Origin: Macrolepiota albuminosa
Lineage: Eukaryota > Basidiomycota > Agaricomycetes > Agaricales > Agaricaceae
DNA length: 64,000 nt
Assembly (NCBI GenBank): GCA_027475525.1
Contig: JAMWFC010000131.1
Span: forward strand, 186,001 to 250,000
Reading direction: 5' to 3'
Shown: one piece after another, positions 49,701 to 61,426 of the stretch
Position numbering within the stretch: the first letter of the stretch is position 1
Layout: each line of letters opens with the position of its first letter
Program-made: the position numbers and the translations under genes
The notes under the pieces: generated by a model
The model's database searches: none
What the model was told of the DNA's origin: nothing
Seen by the model: only the letters and a program-made list of their open reading frames with translations

Positions 49701-49950
49701 AGCGCTCTTTGTCATTAACCTCCATCTCTTGCAAGTGGAGGGGCATCTGATATGGAAGTGGTTCCTCGCAGCCTGGATAGGCCACACCTGCTGACTGATA
49801 CTGGCTCACCACCAGATATGGCAGCTGCCTCTGGTACTGGGTAGAGTTATTTTGCATGTGTATATTCAGGGGTCTCCCCCCTCTACTAGAGCCTTGCAGG
49901 CTCTGATCACTCTTTTGCAGCCCCAAATAGGCCATTTTCAAGCGACACAT
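46720..49950 (-). pseudogene. gypsy-2 extra ORF(s) downstream of integrase, decayed
   Basis: Minus-strand segments 49282-48590, 48577-48200, 48178-47774 and 47728-47447 share one frame and are separated by single stops or short gaps. 47459-47049 continues in another frame; 49950-49189 precedes in a third. The text includes NCAKELQALKYRAKDEFSG, GVKVWGLLDIEQMNLCFRG, VLLGVKANWAVAYEFASGH, GLFCTPLELDQLYKYYSNPH, DGWWEMTEDNHYCLMF. It is hydrophilic, Pro/Ala-rich at the start and globular-looking in the middle. I recognise no catalytic motif. It lies between integrase and 3' LTR, in sense orientation, where env-like or captured genes sit in other retroelements. Confidence 0.7.
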
Positions 49951-50407
49951 CAGCTACGTGTATTGGAAATGAGGAGAGAAAAGAAAGAAAAAACAATCTC
50001 CTAACTCCGCCAGTGGTGTAAACAACCACAAATACCCACCACCTGGTCTCTCACCAGCGATCATAGTCGCATAAACAGCCACCCGGTTAGTGACCAGCCA
50101 TCAAAGTAGACTTCATCCACATTCCACCACCACATGCACATTATGTGCGTTTTGCTAGCTGGTGAGGGTGTTTCACGCCCTGCAGCTCTAGATACCTGTC
50201 CATCACTGCAAGATCTTTGCAGTTCACTAGCGGTTCCCAGGTAGTATTATCTAAGCTCCACCTTACCTTGAATTTGAGGTTTCCTCTTATCCACCTATAA
50301 TCTATGAGGTCATCAATAAACCATTCCTGGTCATCACCAGTTCCAAAGTTATACGGCTCTGGAGTTGCATGATTAGGAAAGAGCGCATCACTACTGGTTA
50401 AGTACAG

Positions 50408-51751
50408 TCACAACAGCGACACATGGAACTTAGGGACTATCCTGCACGCTTGCAGTGCCTGGGGCAGTTCCAGCATGTAGTTAGACGTGCTTGGCTTGGC
50501 CTCAAGGACCCTATATGGTCCAATCCACTTTGGACACAGCTTACTTGCTCTGCCTTTTGGCAAGTTCAAGTTTTTTGTTAAGAGGTACATTAGGCTCCCT
50601 TTCTTGATGTCCGGATCATCATGTCTGTGATTATTTGCATGTTTCATCTGCCATACGCATGATTCTATAATCACATCATGGGCATCTGCTAAATTCTTTA
50701 GCGCATTGCACGCAAACTGCTTTACTCCAACATGAATCGCTTTGTCAGTGCGAAGTTCACAAATCATGGATGGCATATAGCCATTATTGAGTTCAAAGGG
50801 TGAATACTCCATGGTTTCAGATATGCTCACATTTATTGCAAATTCAACGAGTGGACATCTATCCACCCAGTCCTTCTGATCAGGACATATGAACGCTCAC
50901 AATATTTGCACAATATTTCTATTTGCCTGTTCTGTCTGGGCATCTGTTTACAGATAAAATGACGTTGACATGAGCAACCTTGCTCTGAGCAGCTTGTGCA
51001 GCTCCTTCCACCATTTGGAAGTGAATTTAGCATCTCAATCGCTTACAATCAAACTTGGCAATCCATGAAGGCACACTATCTCCCTGAGATAGATCCAAGA
51101 CAAGTCCAAAGCTGTCATGGTAGTCCTCACCAGAATGAGATGGACCATACTGGTCATTCTGCAGATCACTATCCAGAGGTAGTTAAAACTCTTCGACTCC
51201 GGGAACGGACCTATAAAGTCCATCCCAATTGAGTCCCAGGGTTTGACTGGTATAGGAAGCAAATGAAGCTTCCCTGGTGGCTTCAATGTCAATACTTTTG
51301 ACTGTTGACATAGCTCACATGTCAAGCAGAATTGGCTTGTTTCTTTGGCCATTTGCAGCCACCAGTACCAGCATCACACATAGTCCAGCATTTTCTGAGT
51401 TCCAAAGTGGCCCACTACTTGGTGGGCCTGGTCCAGGATAGTCATGATCAACAACCTCTCCCAGAGAATGCAGATGACTTTGGACCCAGTGGGTCTGGTA
51501 CGGTAGACGAGCCGCTGCTCCACCTTGAAGCATGGATGCACTTGGACATTGTTCAGAATCTCTAAGAAGAGATTGTCATCCTTGTACTCTTGCTGGATAC
51601 ATGTGCAAAATTGCGCATTGCCTAGGTCGGCCAGTGCAGGCTTATGGTCCTGTAAATCCAGCACCTGCTGGAGAGTCATTTCAATGCCACTAAGGGGCAC
51701 CTCTTGCCTTGTTTCTTTGGTTGGCTGGAGACCCTCATGATCCACTAGCAC
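50408..51751 (-). pseudogene. gypsy-2 integrase
   Basis: HHCC zinc region: LDQAHQVVGHFGTQKMLDY (about 51380-51440) and FCLTCELCQQSK (about 51290-51330). Core: SIGMDFIGPFPESK (first Asp, about 51210), LPSLIVSD (second Asp, about 51040), then a broken stretch and VEFAINVSISETMEYSPFEL (about 50760-50850). The C-terminal end ASKLCPKWIGPYRVLEAKPS and RIVPKFHVSLL is the usual gypsy integrase tail; no chromodomain was seen. Stops near 51034-51036 and frameshifts. Confidence 0.9.
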
Positions 51752-53295
51752 CTGTGCCTCAATATCATAAGCTTCTTGCTGTTCTTGCAGTTACTTGCTG
51801 CAACGTGATTCCTGCATATGCATGGCGTGTAGCTCAACTGTATGTTCCTTGATTTCATGGAACCTATGCAGGGGCAAGTCTTCGCCCTCTGGGTCAATGC
51901 GTCTGTCCACCTGGACATAGTCATGCGTGTCATGGACCTCATTCGAGTATCGCTCTCAAAATATTGAGACAGGCAATCCGCTACTTTGTTCAATTCACCT
52001 TTTACATAGGTGATGTTGAACTGGTATTGCGACATGTAGTCAATCCAGCAACATTGTCATGGAGATAGGTGCACTTGAGTCTTGAAAAACTCAAGTGCTT
52101 TGTGATCTGTTATGATATGGATCTTATATCTCATCAGCTTATCCTCCCACTTTAGGAGGGCTTCCAGGATAGCGAGTGTTTCTAACTCATGTACAGCGTA
52201 GTTCTGCTGTGCAGCAGTGAACTTACAGGACATAAATCCTGCTGGTCGGCAAGTTTGCCACGTTTTACCTTGGCCAAACATGGCCCCAACCCCAGTCTTT
52301 GATGCGTTGCATATGAGCTAAATAGGCTCATCAATGCATGGATCAATTGGCCAAATTACTGGCATCTTCACACAAATGCACTTAATCATCTCGAAGCACT
52401 ACTGATGCAGCGGTCTCCAGTGAAAAGGGGACCCATTCTGGGTCATGGCCATCAGTGGCCCAGTGTATGCCATGATATCTGGCAAAAAGTTACTAATATA
52501 GTTTACAAGTCCAACAAATTGCTGGATATCATTATACATGCGTGGGGTATGCCACTCTTGAATTTGATTGAGTTTGTCTGTGTCTGGGTAAATACTCTTC
52601 TTGTCAATGACATGACCGAGACAGTCTATGCTAGATGCATACAATTTGCACTTCTTCCATTTGAGGTAGAGGCTAGCCTTATGTAGTTGTTCAAATATGA
52701 CTCATAGGTGCTGCTCATGCTCCTCAATGGAATCAGAAAAGATAAATATATCGTCTAAATAGACGTGCATAAACTTCCCAATTACATCTCAGAAGATTGA
52801 GGTCATTAACCTCTGGAATGTCGCTGGTGCATTGCAATCACCAATATGCATGATGTTGCTCATGAATGTCTCCATCAAGGACAAAAATAGTGTCTTTGGT
52901 ATATGCTCTTCACGTATGCGGACCTGTTCATGCATGTCCATTAGGTCGATTTTTGACCTATATTTTGCTGTAGCAACATCTTTGCATATGACTTCCTGAT
53001 CTGGAAGGGGTGTTACATCCTTGACTGTATTATCATTGCGCTGTCACGCATCCAACACAGTCCGTAACATCCCATCCTTCTTGGAAATACAAAGTAAAGG
53101 TGCAGCTTGCACTGCTGGTTGTGGTTCCCACCACTTTGTATTTATATATCTGTTTGTCTTTTCACAAAGCTGATCCTGTAGTGCTTGCAGGCAGCAAGGC
53201 AAATAGTACTTATACTGCTTATTGTCATTGATGAGGTCAATTTCATGATTAACCTCCTGCCACAGAAGAAGTTCTTCCTTTGTTCCGTTGCTCAT
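51752..53295 (-). pseudogene. gypsy-2 reverse transcriptase and RNase H
   Basis: RT fingers: WWEPQPAVQAAPLLCISKKD and LRTVLDAR (about 53050-53150). Palm: KFMHVYLDDIFIFSDS (about 52735-52780) with the catalytic YLDD. Thumb/connection: LGHVIDKKSIYPDTDKL and IQQFVGLVNYISNFLPDI (52430-52610). RNase H: AVHELETLAILEALLKWEDK and IITDHKALEFFKT (52080-52200), then SQYQFNITYVKGELNKVADC (about 51960-52035). Stops and frameshifts break it in at least three places. Confidence 0.92.
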
Positions 53296-54540
53296 GTTGC
53301 CATTGCTGGTGCAACTGAGGAATATCCTCCTCTGTAAGGCCCACAGCCTTACCTTTTCCTTTCAGTACACGTGCTACACGCAGCTGAACCTTTGGTTCAA
53401 ATTGCTCCCATAAGGCATGTACGTGCTCTTCTGTGAGATCTCCCAGATTCAACCTTATGACTGGTTGCCTTTTCACCACTCTTATCATATTTGACAATGA
53501 TTGCACGCTTCTTGCTTTCAGCAAGATTCCGTTAAATACGATATCCAATGTTTTGGAAATCTTGTCCCCTTGTGCATAATGGTATACTTCTCCTGTCTGG
53601 GTTGACTGCACCCTTTCTATAGTATGCATCACCATTGATGCTACCAACTTGTTCCACTCTCGTGGCATTCATAGGTCATGCGCCCATTGCACTCCTGGCC
53701 AAGGCACTGGTTGATTCATTAGCGACCTTGTGCTTCCCACAGTTCCCATCGTACTATATACCTTGTCCTTGACAAGATCCTCAACCTTTACTCAAGAGCT
53801 AGTTGGCTGACATTCCAGCGACTCCACCACACATTTACCATGCTCATTCTTATGCTGTATAGCCTGCTTAGGCTTTCCATTTGTACACCTGACCATACCC
53901 AGGCTCTTTCCCTTCTTCAGAGTTCCTTGAAACTCTTTCTCAGACATCAGTATAGCTGGTGAATCTGCCAGCAGGCTTCTTGGTAGGACCTGCTTGTCCT
54001 CCACCTCCTGCATAGTCACTCTCTTGTGACCATCTAGTCAGTTGTGTTCATCACACCACTTTTCAGTTGCATGATAGTGCCTCAGACAACCATCTGTGTC
54101 ATTCAACACGACTTTCTCTGCCTTCAAAGGCATACCATTCACAACGACCATGTTGTTCACAAAGTCCAATGACACCTTGTTCTTATGCATAAATGGCGTA
54201 CTGATGATCATGTTGTAGCAATCAAAATTTGCTATGTCTACATACTCTTTGGTCGACATCCCTGACATCTTTATCCTTACTTCAGCACCAAACTGCACTG
54301 TAGTGCGACTTTCTACAGTCCCCAGCTAGAGCATCAATGGCTCCTCCAACTCATGAACATGAATTGCATTGATATAAGCAAACCGGGGCATAATGCCCAT
54401 AGTGGTACTCTCTGAGTCCCACAACATCCATGTCGGATGTTCATTGACATCAACATAGGTGACCAAGCACTCCTTCTCCTCGGGAGTATAGCATGGTCAC
54501 TGCAACTTATTAGTTGCCTTCTGCAAGGTAACATGTCTCA
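53296..54540 (-). pseudogene. gypsy-2 protease region
   Basis: 54298-54038 reads KMSGMSTKEYVDIANFDCYN and MIISTPFMHKNKVSLDFVNN, the distal half of a retropepsin-like domain (the ILGTPWL position reads IISTPFM). The catalytic D-S/T-G motif was not found intact just upstream (54300-54530). Between here and RT (53249-54019) is a Lys-rich linker with SNMIRVVKRQPVIRLNLGDL. Confidence 0.65.
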
Positions 54541-54541
54541 T

Positions 54542-55003
54542 TCAGACATGTTGATCTCCATGGCACTCAGTTAGTGCAAACAGGTGTTCCTCATCATCAT
54601 CACAAGTGTAATAGTCGCTGTTGTACACATCCACTGCGAGGTATTTGTCACCATCAATCTGGACACTCTCAGCATCATCCACTTCTGACCCCTCAGCATC
54701 TACTTGCAGCTCGTCCTCTGCCTCTTCGACAACCTTGTTGTCCTCATCATTACTAATGACCTCGCTAGGTGCTGCAGCCATATGGGCTGCTTGGATGTGT
54801 GCCTTGGGCAGGGTGGGACATTCCTTAGCAAAATGCCTGATCCTGCCACAGTTGTAGCATGCTAAAGGGTCCCCAGCAGACCTTCTCTGGGCCGCTCCAA
54901 AGGCCCCAGTTGGTTTGCTTGCCATACATGCTGCACTTGCTGCTACCCCTCTCACTGCTACTTGGTTTTGACCCAAAAAGGGTCGACTATTTTTTGCTGG
55001 CAA
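54542..55003 (-). pseudogene. gypsy-2 gag zinc knuckle region
   Basis: CYNCGRIRHFAKECPTLPKA (about 54800-54860) is a CX2CX4HX4C knuckle, followed by a strongly acidic tail (SNDEDNKVVEEAEDELQVDA). The knuckle binds packaged RNA in retroelements of this type. Confidence 0.9.
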
Positions 55004-55063
55004 ATATCCAGCAGGCTTTGATCGAGGTCATTGGCCTCCAGGGACTGTCTTGCAGACAACAAA

Positions 55064-57474
55064 TCACAGATTGCAATTGTTCTCCATCTCCAACCATTTG
55101 GCCAGGAAGGTCCCTACCTTCACTGCCTGACGGTTCACAGGTCCTTGGCATGAGCTACGCTGTTCATAATGATTCGCAGTCCATGTTGACTGCTCATAAT
55201 GAATGGCATACACCAAGAATTTGGTCATAGTATTGACCTCTGGAGACAAATTGTCATTGCGTATCAGCGCTCTCCTCATATCTGCAGATATTCCATCCAG
55301 AAATGTCTTGCAAATGGTGTATTTGTCTGGATAGACAGCCATATTCTGTGCATGACCTACCAGGTCATCATAAAATGTCTGGATGCCAGTCTTAGCATCA
55401 TACACTGCCTTTCTAAAGGCATCCCGAGCTTCCTGCATCGTTGCAGCATTGACAAAACAATTATACAGTCCTATCAGGACTTTTTTAAATGTCCAATGTG
55501 ATTTGTTGTGATTAATGTAGAGGACATGGTGACAGAACCAACTCTGAGCCTCTCCCTCTAAATTTGTGTAGCACAAATATTCTCTCCTGGTCCATGTCAT
55601 CTCCACCATAGCAGCAGGCTGCCAGGTGGTAGCAGATGTCCATGGCCCAGTCTTCCAACTGGGAGAACCTATGCTCTCCAGCATATGCACGTATGTGCTT
55701 ACCATCAGATTTGCAGAGACTTACCCCAGCGGGAAATTTAAATCTGACTCCAAGAGAGTCATCCACCAGACGAGTGAGACGGTCATGCATATGATCCATA
55801 TGGATCCTGACTGCCTCATTCATTCCAGGTGTAGTTTCATGCAACTCATGAAGTGTGGGCATCAAAAATGCCCAGGGACTGCAAAAGGTGTTCATTGGCC
55901 GTTCTTTCTAGCTGTGGGGTGTGCTGTTGCCTCACTTCTTGCTCCGCTGGTAATCCACCAGTATGCCTGCCACCATTACAATAATTATTATTGTCTCAAT
56001 TGTTTTGTCTACAATCATGACCCCCACCATCGTTATTGTGATGATTCAGCTCCCTCCTCTTGTAGTGATCACTACTATCATCACTATCACCTGGATCTCT
56101 GTCCGGTTCAGCAGTTCAAGCCGTGAATTGTCGCCACATGTCATTGACAGGCGTTACACCCTCACACCCTTCAAAGGCTACCCCCTGGTCATCAATCAAC
56201 AACTCACCATGATTGCGCAAGTCCTGGTTGCGCATCCTCTGGTAATTGATGCATTCATTCCAGTTGTCTACTAGGTGGACGCATTGTACTACGTGTCGTG
56301 GTTGCGTATGCTCCTCAAGAATGTGGACTTCATCCACCTCTTCCTTGATAGTGACTTGTTTTCGAGGTATCTTAACCTCCTGCACTACAAGTAGTGCCTC
56401 TGGCTCTGCCAGAGTTGTCATCACAGTCTCTACTTCAGATAATGCCTGCTGAGGCACTCCGCTGACAATGTGTTGATGGTTCATGGCATTCTGACACCTA
56501 ACATAGTCTTGCTGAGACTCATTGGCCTGATGAGGTGCATTTAACAATTCCATTGCATCCACAATTAATGGTGCTTGTCAGCACACACTCATCTTGCATT
56601 TCACTGAGTCGGCTGGAGTGGCCGTTGAGACTGCTGACCCTTGTGCTGCTTTGCACTTGAGGTATTCCACCACTTCGAGTTTGAAGATACACACAAATAA
56701 TTTGATATATTCAGTTGAATCTGCACAGGGTACATCATGGCTCCTAGCAGCCAGTAACTGTAAATGCTTTACTATATAAAGCTACAGATGCTTTTGCGTT
56801 GATTCCTTCACAACCGATGGATATCGGTCCAATACCAGCTGTAGCTAGATAGACAGGGTCAAATGCGACCTCTTGCTTTCCTCATCATCTGAGGACTCCA
56901 GCTCAGACTCTAAGTCCAGAGCTCTCCTAAGGCCTCCATGCCTCATCTGTGGCTGTTTGCCAGTCCTTCTATGCAACTCCAGGATTCTAGGTGCTGACAA
57001 CGCCTTTTCTGACCTTACAACCTCGTCGTCCTCCCTACTGACCACTATTGCTAGTCCTTGCTTCTGTCCATGTGTTGTCAACAACAATGGTCCTGGTTCA
57101 GTGGCAGTGTCTGCCACATACTCCAGATGCCGTTCAGTTGGTGCAGTCCGGAATGGGGTGCTATGCATGAACGCGCTGCCTTGTACCATTTCTGAGTACT
57201 GGGTAAGGTCCGGTTGACCTTTGGACTAAGCTGATGAGCTCTTGGGCAATACCGGGTACATCAATAAAGGCATTTGGCTCGCTGGCAGCGACATTCCTGA
57301 GACTACAGATCTCTCCCCTGGTTCACCACCAGGCCGTACAATGAACATCCTCCGTGATATGGATAGCCCACCTGGCAATCCAAAGCTCATGCTGATATTG
57401 CGAGGTATCTTTTCATCCCGCTTTGGCAGGGGCTGGTATGCAGACATAGATTGCGTCTTTACAGCTTGAGACAC
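55064..57474 (-). pseudogene. gypsy-2 gag, N-terminal and capsid parts
   Basis: Frame A: 57474-57226, 57189-56845 and 56562-56116 are in one frame with stops between; they are a proline- and charge-rich leader. Capsid text begins around 55895 (HMHDRLTRLVDDSLGVRF, AYAGEHRFSQLEDWAMDICY) and continues after a frameshift in 55705-55064: AQSWFCHHVL, LIGLYNCFVNAATMQEARDA and DLVGHAQNMAVYPDKYTICK, the usual gypsy gag core. Confidence 0.8.
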
Positions 57475-57647
57475 AGGTGGGTCACCTGTGTCTGCAGCTG
57501 GAAAAAAAGAGGGTCCAGATCAAGAGAGCCAGTCATGGAAGCACATTTTCAACGTGATGCCAACAGAAATTGAGAGGTTTTGGTGATGAGTTGCCTAGTT
57601 GGTAACAAGCCTAGAGTCTAAAGCCGATAGCAGAAGATTTAAAAAAA

Positions 57648-57821
57648 TGTAACTGTTGGTTATGAGCTAGAACAATCTTGTGTGTATCACACAGTGCTGA
57701 ATCAGACCACAGTATCGGATTGACTAGAACTAGAGTAAATACAAGATGTTATCTTACATAATACTCTATTGAATGCATATGGCGTTGTTGATGCTAGTAA
57801 CAAGTGTGACGCTCCATTACA
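57648..57821 (-). repeat. gypsy-2 5' LTR
   Basis: 174 bases, right end CATTACA. It is followed by the GTGCT half of the target duplication and then by the remaining 51 bases of the older solo LTR. Confidence 0.93.
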
Positions 57822-57877
57822 GTGCTGGGTTGGCGCGTCGGGGCTTGTGTGGTGTGTTGGGGTGACAAGTCGTGACA

Positions 57878-58030
57878 GAGAGGTTGTTCAAGGGCATTGC
57901 TGACAAAGATTCCAGTGGCTTCACTGTTGATGAGGGCTGATAGTTATTTCAGGGCAATCTCCAACCTGGCATTGATGACAAAGGACTGTGACAAGTAGGA
58001 CTGGTGATGATGCGTTGGGTGCACTAATAG
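57878..58030 (-). pseudogene. gypsy-1 protease, upstream fragment
   Basis: Minus strand reads SQSFVINARLEIALK, a stop, then LSALINSEATGIFVSNALEQ, a retropepsin active-site region. The canonical IDSGAT reads INSEAT: the catalytic Asp and the Gly are both changed by CpG-type G to A. It continues at 45805 with LQWLDGTPSSSS after removal of the inserted LTR plus gypsy-2. Its own upstream part is cut off at 58031. Confidence 0.85.
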
Positions 58031-58848
58031 TGATGAGAGGAGTCCCAGGCAGGTCCCAGAGAATGCGCCTATTAAAATGAGGTAAAGTCGGAAATGGGTC
58101 GGCAAGTGTCAGGCGCTAAGGCAAAAGCGCTTATGAAAGAAGCAGTAAGTGAACACGGCAATGTAAGTGGCAAGATGCCTGCTGTAGCTGCAAGGCACAA
58201 GTATGTTGAGGGCTAGCGAGAGTCTGCAACTGCCAATGACTTCGACGTTGCCGACCGTAAATGAGATTTGGACCATAAGGGAGACTGGAGTAAGGGGAGC
58301 AGGAAACTCTGTTCTTTTGTTCTCCCTATGTACAAGTCAGTAAGTACTTTTTATACTACAAGGAGTTCACCGTTGCCAGTGACTAACAATTGCCAAAGTG
58401 CAGTAAACTAGAAAATTTTATAGGGGTAGCTCCAATAGTTTCAGATCCCTACCGTCCATTCAAGACCCTTAGCGATGCCAGGCGGCAGATTGTGGTGCTA
58501 AACCATCAATCCATCACCCTTCTGTCTGTCCCAAAATACTAAGCGGTGTCAGGCGCCAAATTGAGGTGCTAAGCGATGTCAGACGCCAAGGTCAAACGCC
58601 AAGCTGTCCATCAGCTTTTGATAGATCATCAACCTTCTCGCTAAGCGCTGTCGTCAGTGACTGATGTCATTTGTCAGTTGTCATTCTGTCTGCCGTTGGC
58701 GCTATCATTGATCGGATCTGCTTCTTGCTGTGCGCGGCCGTCAAATATTGCCAAAATTGGTTAATTAGCTCACGCTAAAGTATCCCAAGCCAGTGCCATG
58801 TTGCCGTAGCCTGCCATTGATGTGCTGATCCTGTATGGGGTCCTATCA
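58031..58848. repeat. LTR of the element that carries the accessory gene
   Basis: TGATGAGAGGAGTCCC...GGGGTCCTATCA; same family as the solo LTR at 19760-20614. Left flank AATAG; the partner lies outside the window. Next to it on the right is TCTCTCCCCAACT, whose complement is a purine-rich tract. That would make this the 3' LTR of a minus-strand element, although the genes to the right read on the plus strand. Orientation is therefore open. Confidence 0.75.
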
Positions 58849-59016
58849 TCTCTCCCCAACTGAAAAATTGACTGTCCTCAGTCACCAAATATAGCTACCA
58901 TTACTGCGTTTGTGACAAGTGGTCCGTGTGTTCCTCAAATTTTGTTTATAGTCCTGGCGCATGAGTTTGGACTTCTTCTCTTCTCCCCATTTTTACCTGG
59001 CACTCTAAAAAAAAAT

Positions 59017-61379
59017 ATGTCTTTCCATATTCCAACTCCGCCCCCTGTTCCATCTCAAGCAGCCCAGGAAGCCGCCTACGCTTATATCGCCAAGGCCAAC
59101 CACTTTATTTGTCATATCAAGGGCGTTGGCGCCGAGGCGTCCCAGAATTTAGTGGTTGGCATTATGAAGCTGCTGGAGTGATGGTATGAGGTGCGAGTCC
59201 TTGGCGTTGGTTGGGATTGTAAAATTGAGGTGCGGGAGTGGTGCTGTGTGTGATATATTGACAATTGTGGTGCCAAGTAGTTAGTGCCCTTCTCCCGTTT
59301 CATAAGTTGTTTTTGCTGCCTGCCATGTCGCTTAGCTGATTGTTCCCTAGGCACCTCCTGCTGTCCCGACTATCGAAGATGAGCTGGAGGACATTCTTTC
59401 TGGCGCATTGCCAATGACAGTAAGCGCATCAGCAACTGAGTAAGTAGCTTCTGACCTTCCCTTCTCCTTAGCTTTGGACTGAACTATCTCCCCATAGCAA
59501 ACAAGAGGTACTGGCGCCTTTTGCTTGCTTGCAGATCAAGCAGGAACAGGAGGAGGCTGCCACTGCTGCTGCTGTGCATTCCTTGGCAGTGGCAAGGGCA
59601 GAGCTCGCCAAGGAGCAGAAGAAGGAGTCTGTTGCCGAGGGTTCTAGCAAGGGGTCTCGCGCTGGCAGTGTTCAGAGCCCCACACTGCCAGCAAGCACAT
59701 GGGGTTTGCCTTCAAAGCCTGGCAAGGCTTTGAAGAAAAAGGTGAGTCTGATGTCATTGGCGTTTCTTCTTACCAATGGTGACTTTTGCTAGTCTTGCAA
59801 GGGAAAGGGCCCTCAATATGAGGTATGCTGTAGTGACTCTTTACCGACTTTTTACTGAACCTCTCCCAGCTCCCTAGTCAGACGATGTTTGATGACAAGG
59901 AGTTGAGAGGTTTACTCTTGCCATGCCAGGAAGACGTAGTCATGGATGAGGGCATTGAGGAAGGAGTGGAGTTGCCTGAGATGAAGAACAAGCGCATGGT
60001 TTCTCTGGCAACGTGCCAAGAGTTCAAGGATTCTTGTGGGGCGGTAAGTTTCATTGACCACTAACATAACTCCTTCTCAAGTAAGGATAGTGAGACAAAT
60101 GCTGGGCCAATAACAACCCCAAAAGTTGCTGGTTCTCCACTGGTGCCCAGCCCTGTTACCGATGCGGCACCCTCAAACGTGCTTGCACAATTGACGGCGC
60201 CAAAAGTTGTGAACGTGGAGGGGCACCTGACCTCTTTGTTGAGAAGACCTTTTCCCATGTGGTTCTGGTGAGGCGGGCTAGGGAGTTTGTCGAGAGAGAA
60301 CATGAGGAAGTTGCCACTGGGAGAGCAGCAAAGATCAGCAAGTCCTCCTTGGCACTGCTGACGCACCAAGGAGATAAGTTGGAATCAGTCGGAAAGCGCA
60401 GCACTGGCGAGCGCCAAGAAAAACGCAAGGCTACCTCCCCAAGCAAGGACAAGGCTAAGGCCAAACGTGTCCACATCGAGTTGCCATCCCCCTCTCCAAT
60501 TGCTGAGGACAGGGAGATGAAAGAACTAGAACAAGCTCTTGCTGCGAGCTGCCTGCCCCTTCCTAGCGGTGAGGCTGGGCCCAGTCAAATGCTGTCCCCA
60601 ATTGACTTGTCAGAAGGCGCATTGGCTGGCCCATCTATTGTTGGCGCTCAAACAGGGTTGGCAGCGGAGGATATCAAGATGGGGGTGCCTGAGGGCATTG
60701 AGAAGCTGGAAGGGACAGGCCAGGGGTTGCCAGAGAAGGAACCGGTGACACTGGTAATGAGGATGCTGTGGGCAACTTGGAGGAGATGTTGCGGGAGCCC
60801 CCTGGTGAGTCTCAGGAGTTGCCGATGTTGGAGCCTGCCACCCCGTGGGCAAGTGGCAATGACTTAGTGACTCAGCAATGGGCGAGCTCAAGTGGGCCTT
60901 TGTCGTAGACCCCCCAGCCTCAGCCAAGAGTTGCTGGCAACTCTTACAAGTGGCTGGGAGAAGACTTGGTCTATCCTGTGGTGGCCTTGTATCCTCCCCA
61001 GGTTATAGAGCGGATGGCGGTACATGCAGCAAACATGCGAGCAGTATTGGGTCACAAGCACAAACAAGCCCAGCAGCAGATTATGGCTTCGCAACTCTGG
61101 TATTCCAACTTGACCCGTAATATGGATGCCCTTCAAGAGTACCAAGCCAACTGCAATGAAGCGCTGGAGTGGCAAGTCCTTAACCACGTTGATAGGCTTC
61201 TACTCGGACTGAGCGCATCAAGGGACATTATAGGCCAACCAACACTTGACACACTAGAGACTCTAGCGACCAGCCTTGAGTACAGAGCAGCCCTAGCATG
61301 GGCGCTCTATGGCAAGACTTATCCATTCATCTCAATCACCAGTATCAGCCCCTCAGTGCCCTCTACTCAGTTACTTTGA
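59017..61379 (+). pseudogene. accessory gene with cysteine cluster, intron-containing, lightly damaged
   Basis: Start MSFHIPTPPPVPSQAAQEAA at 59017. The first exon has one TGA (59179) where CGA would fit (LLE, stop, WYEVRVL). Later exons include PPAVPTIEDELEDILSGALP (about 59350-59410), KQEQEEAATAAAVHSLAVAR (about 59530-59600), PLPSQTMFDDKELRGLL-like text near 59870-59920 and, after a GTAAGT...AAG intron near 60042-60080, a Cys cluster (about 60098-60212): CWANNNPKSCWF, then CYRCGTLKRACTIDGAKSC. A basic, nuclear-signal-like KRKATSPSKDKAKAKRVHIE follows, then acidic text and a C-terminal helix-rich part (YPPQVIERMAVHAANMRAVL, about 61000-61060). CX2CX6C resembles half of a fungal binuclear Zn cluster. 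Role unknown; association with LTR elements suggests a transposon-borne gene. Confidence 0.6.
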
Positions 61380-61426
61380 AGACCAAGAAGGCCCAGAACT
61401 CATAGGGCTAGCACAACAGCGGGAGG

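Larger units (their letters stand above)
46546..57821 (-). mobile_element. gypsy-2: full-length Ty3/gypsy element with 174-base LTRs
   Basis: LTRs 46546-46719 and 57648-57821 are both 174 bases, TGTAAC...CATTACA. Flanks GTGCC (46541-46545) and GTGCT (57822-57826) match at 4 of 5, the difference being C/T. The sequence right of the left LTR (TACCCCCCAAT, complement ATTGGGGGGTA) is the purine tract, confirming minus orientation. Coding order from 57.5 kb leftward: gag, zinc knuckle, protease, RT, RNase H, integrase, then about 3 kb of extra coding DNA. Internal length is 10,928 bases, long for the group. Many stops and frameshifts. Confidence 0.95.
45806..57877. mobile_element. solo LTR in gypsy-1 protease, itself split by gypsy-2
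   Basis: The LTR is 45806-46545 plus 57827-57877. It starts TGAAAGGTTCTGCTG and ends GTCGTGACA. Flanked by GAGAG (45801-45805 and 57878-57882), a perfect target duplication. It resembles the solo LTR at 39494-40311 (shared CAATATCAAGACTACC and GCGTACTAC phrases near 46185). Left and right flanks join to one protease reading of gypsy-1. Confidence 0.9.

Noticed and set aside
39494..58848. Equal length (818) of the LTRs at 39494 and 58031 as a sign of one family
   Set aside because: Their sequences and ends differ (TGTCAGG...TGACA against TGATGAG...TATCA); the equal length is chance.
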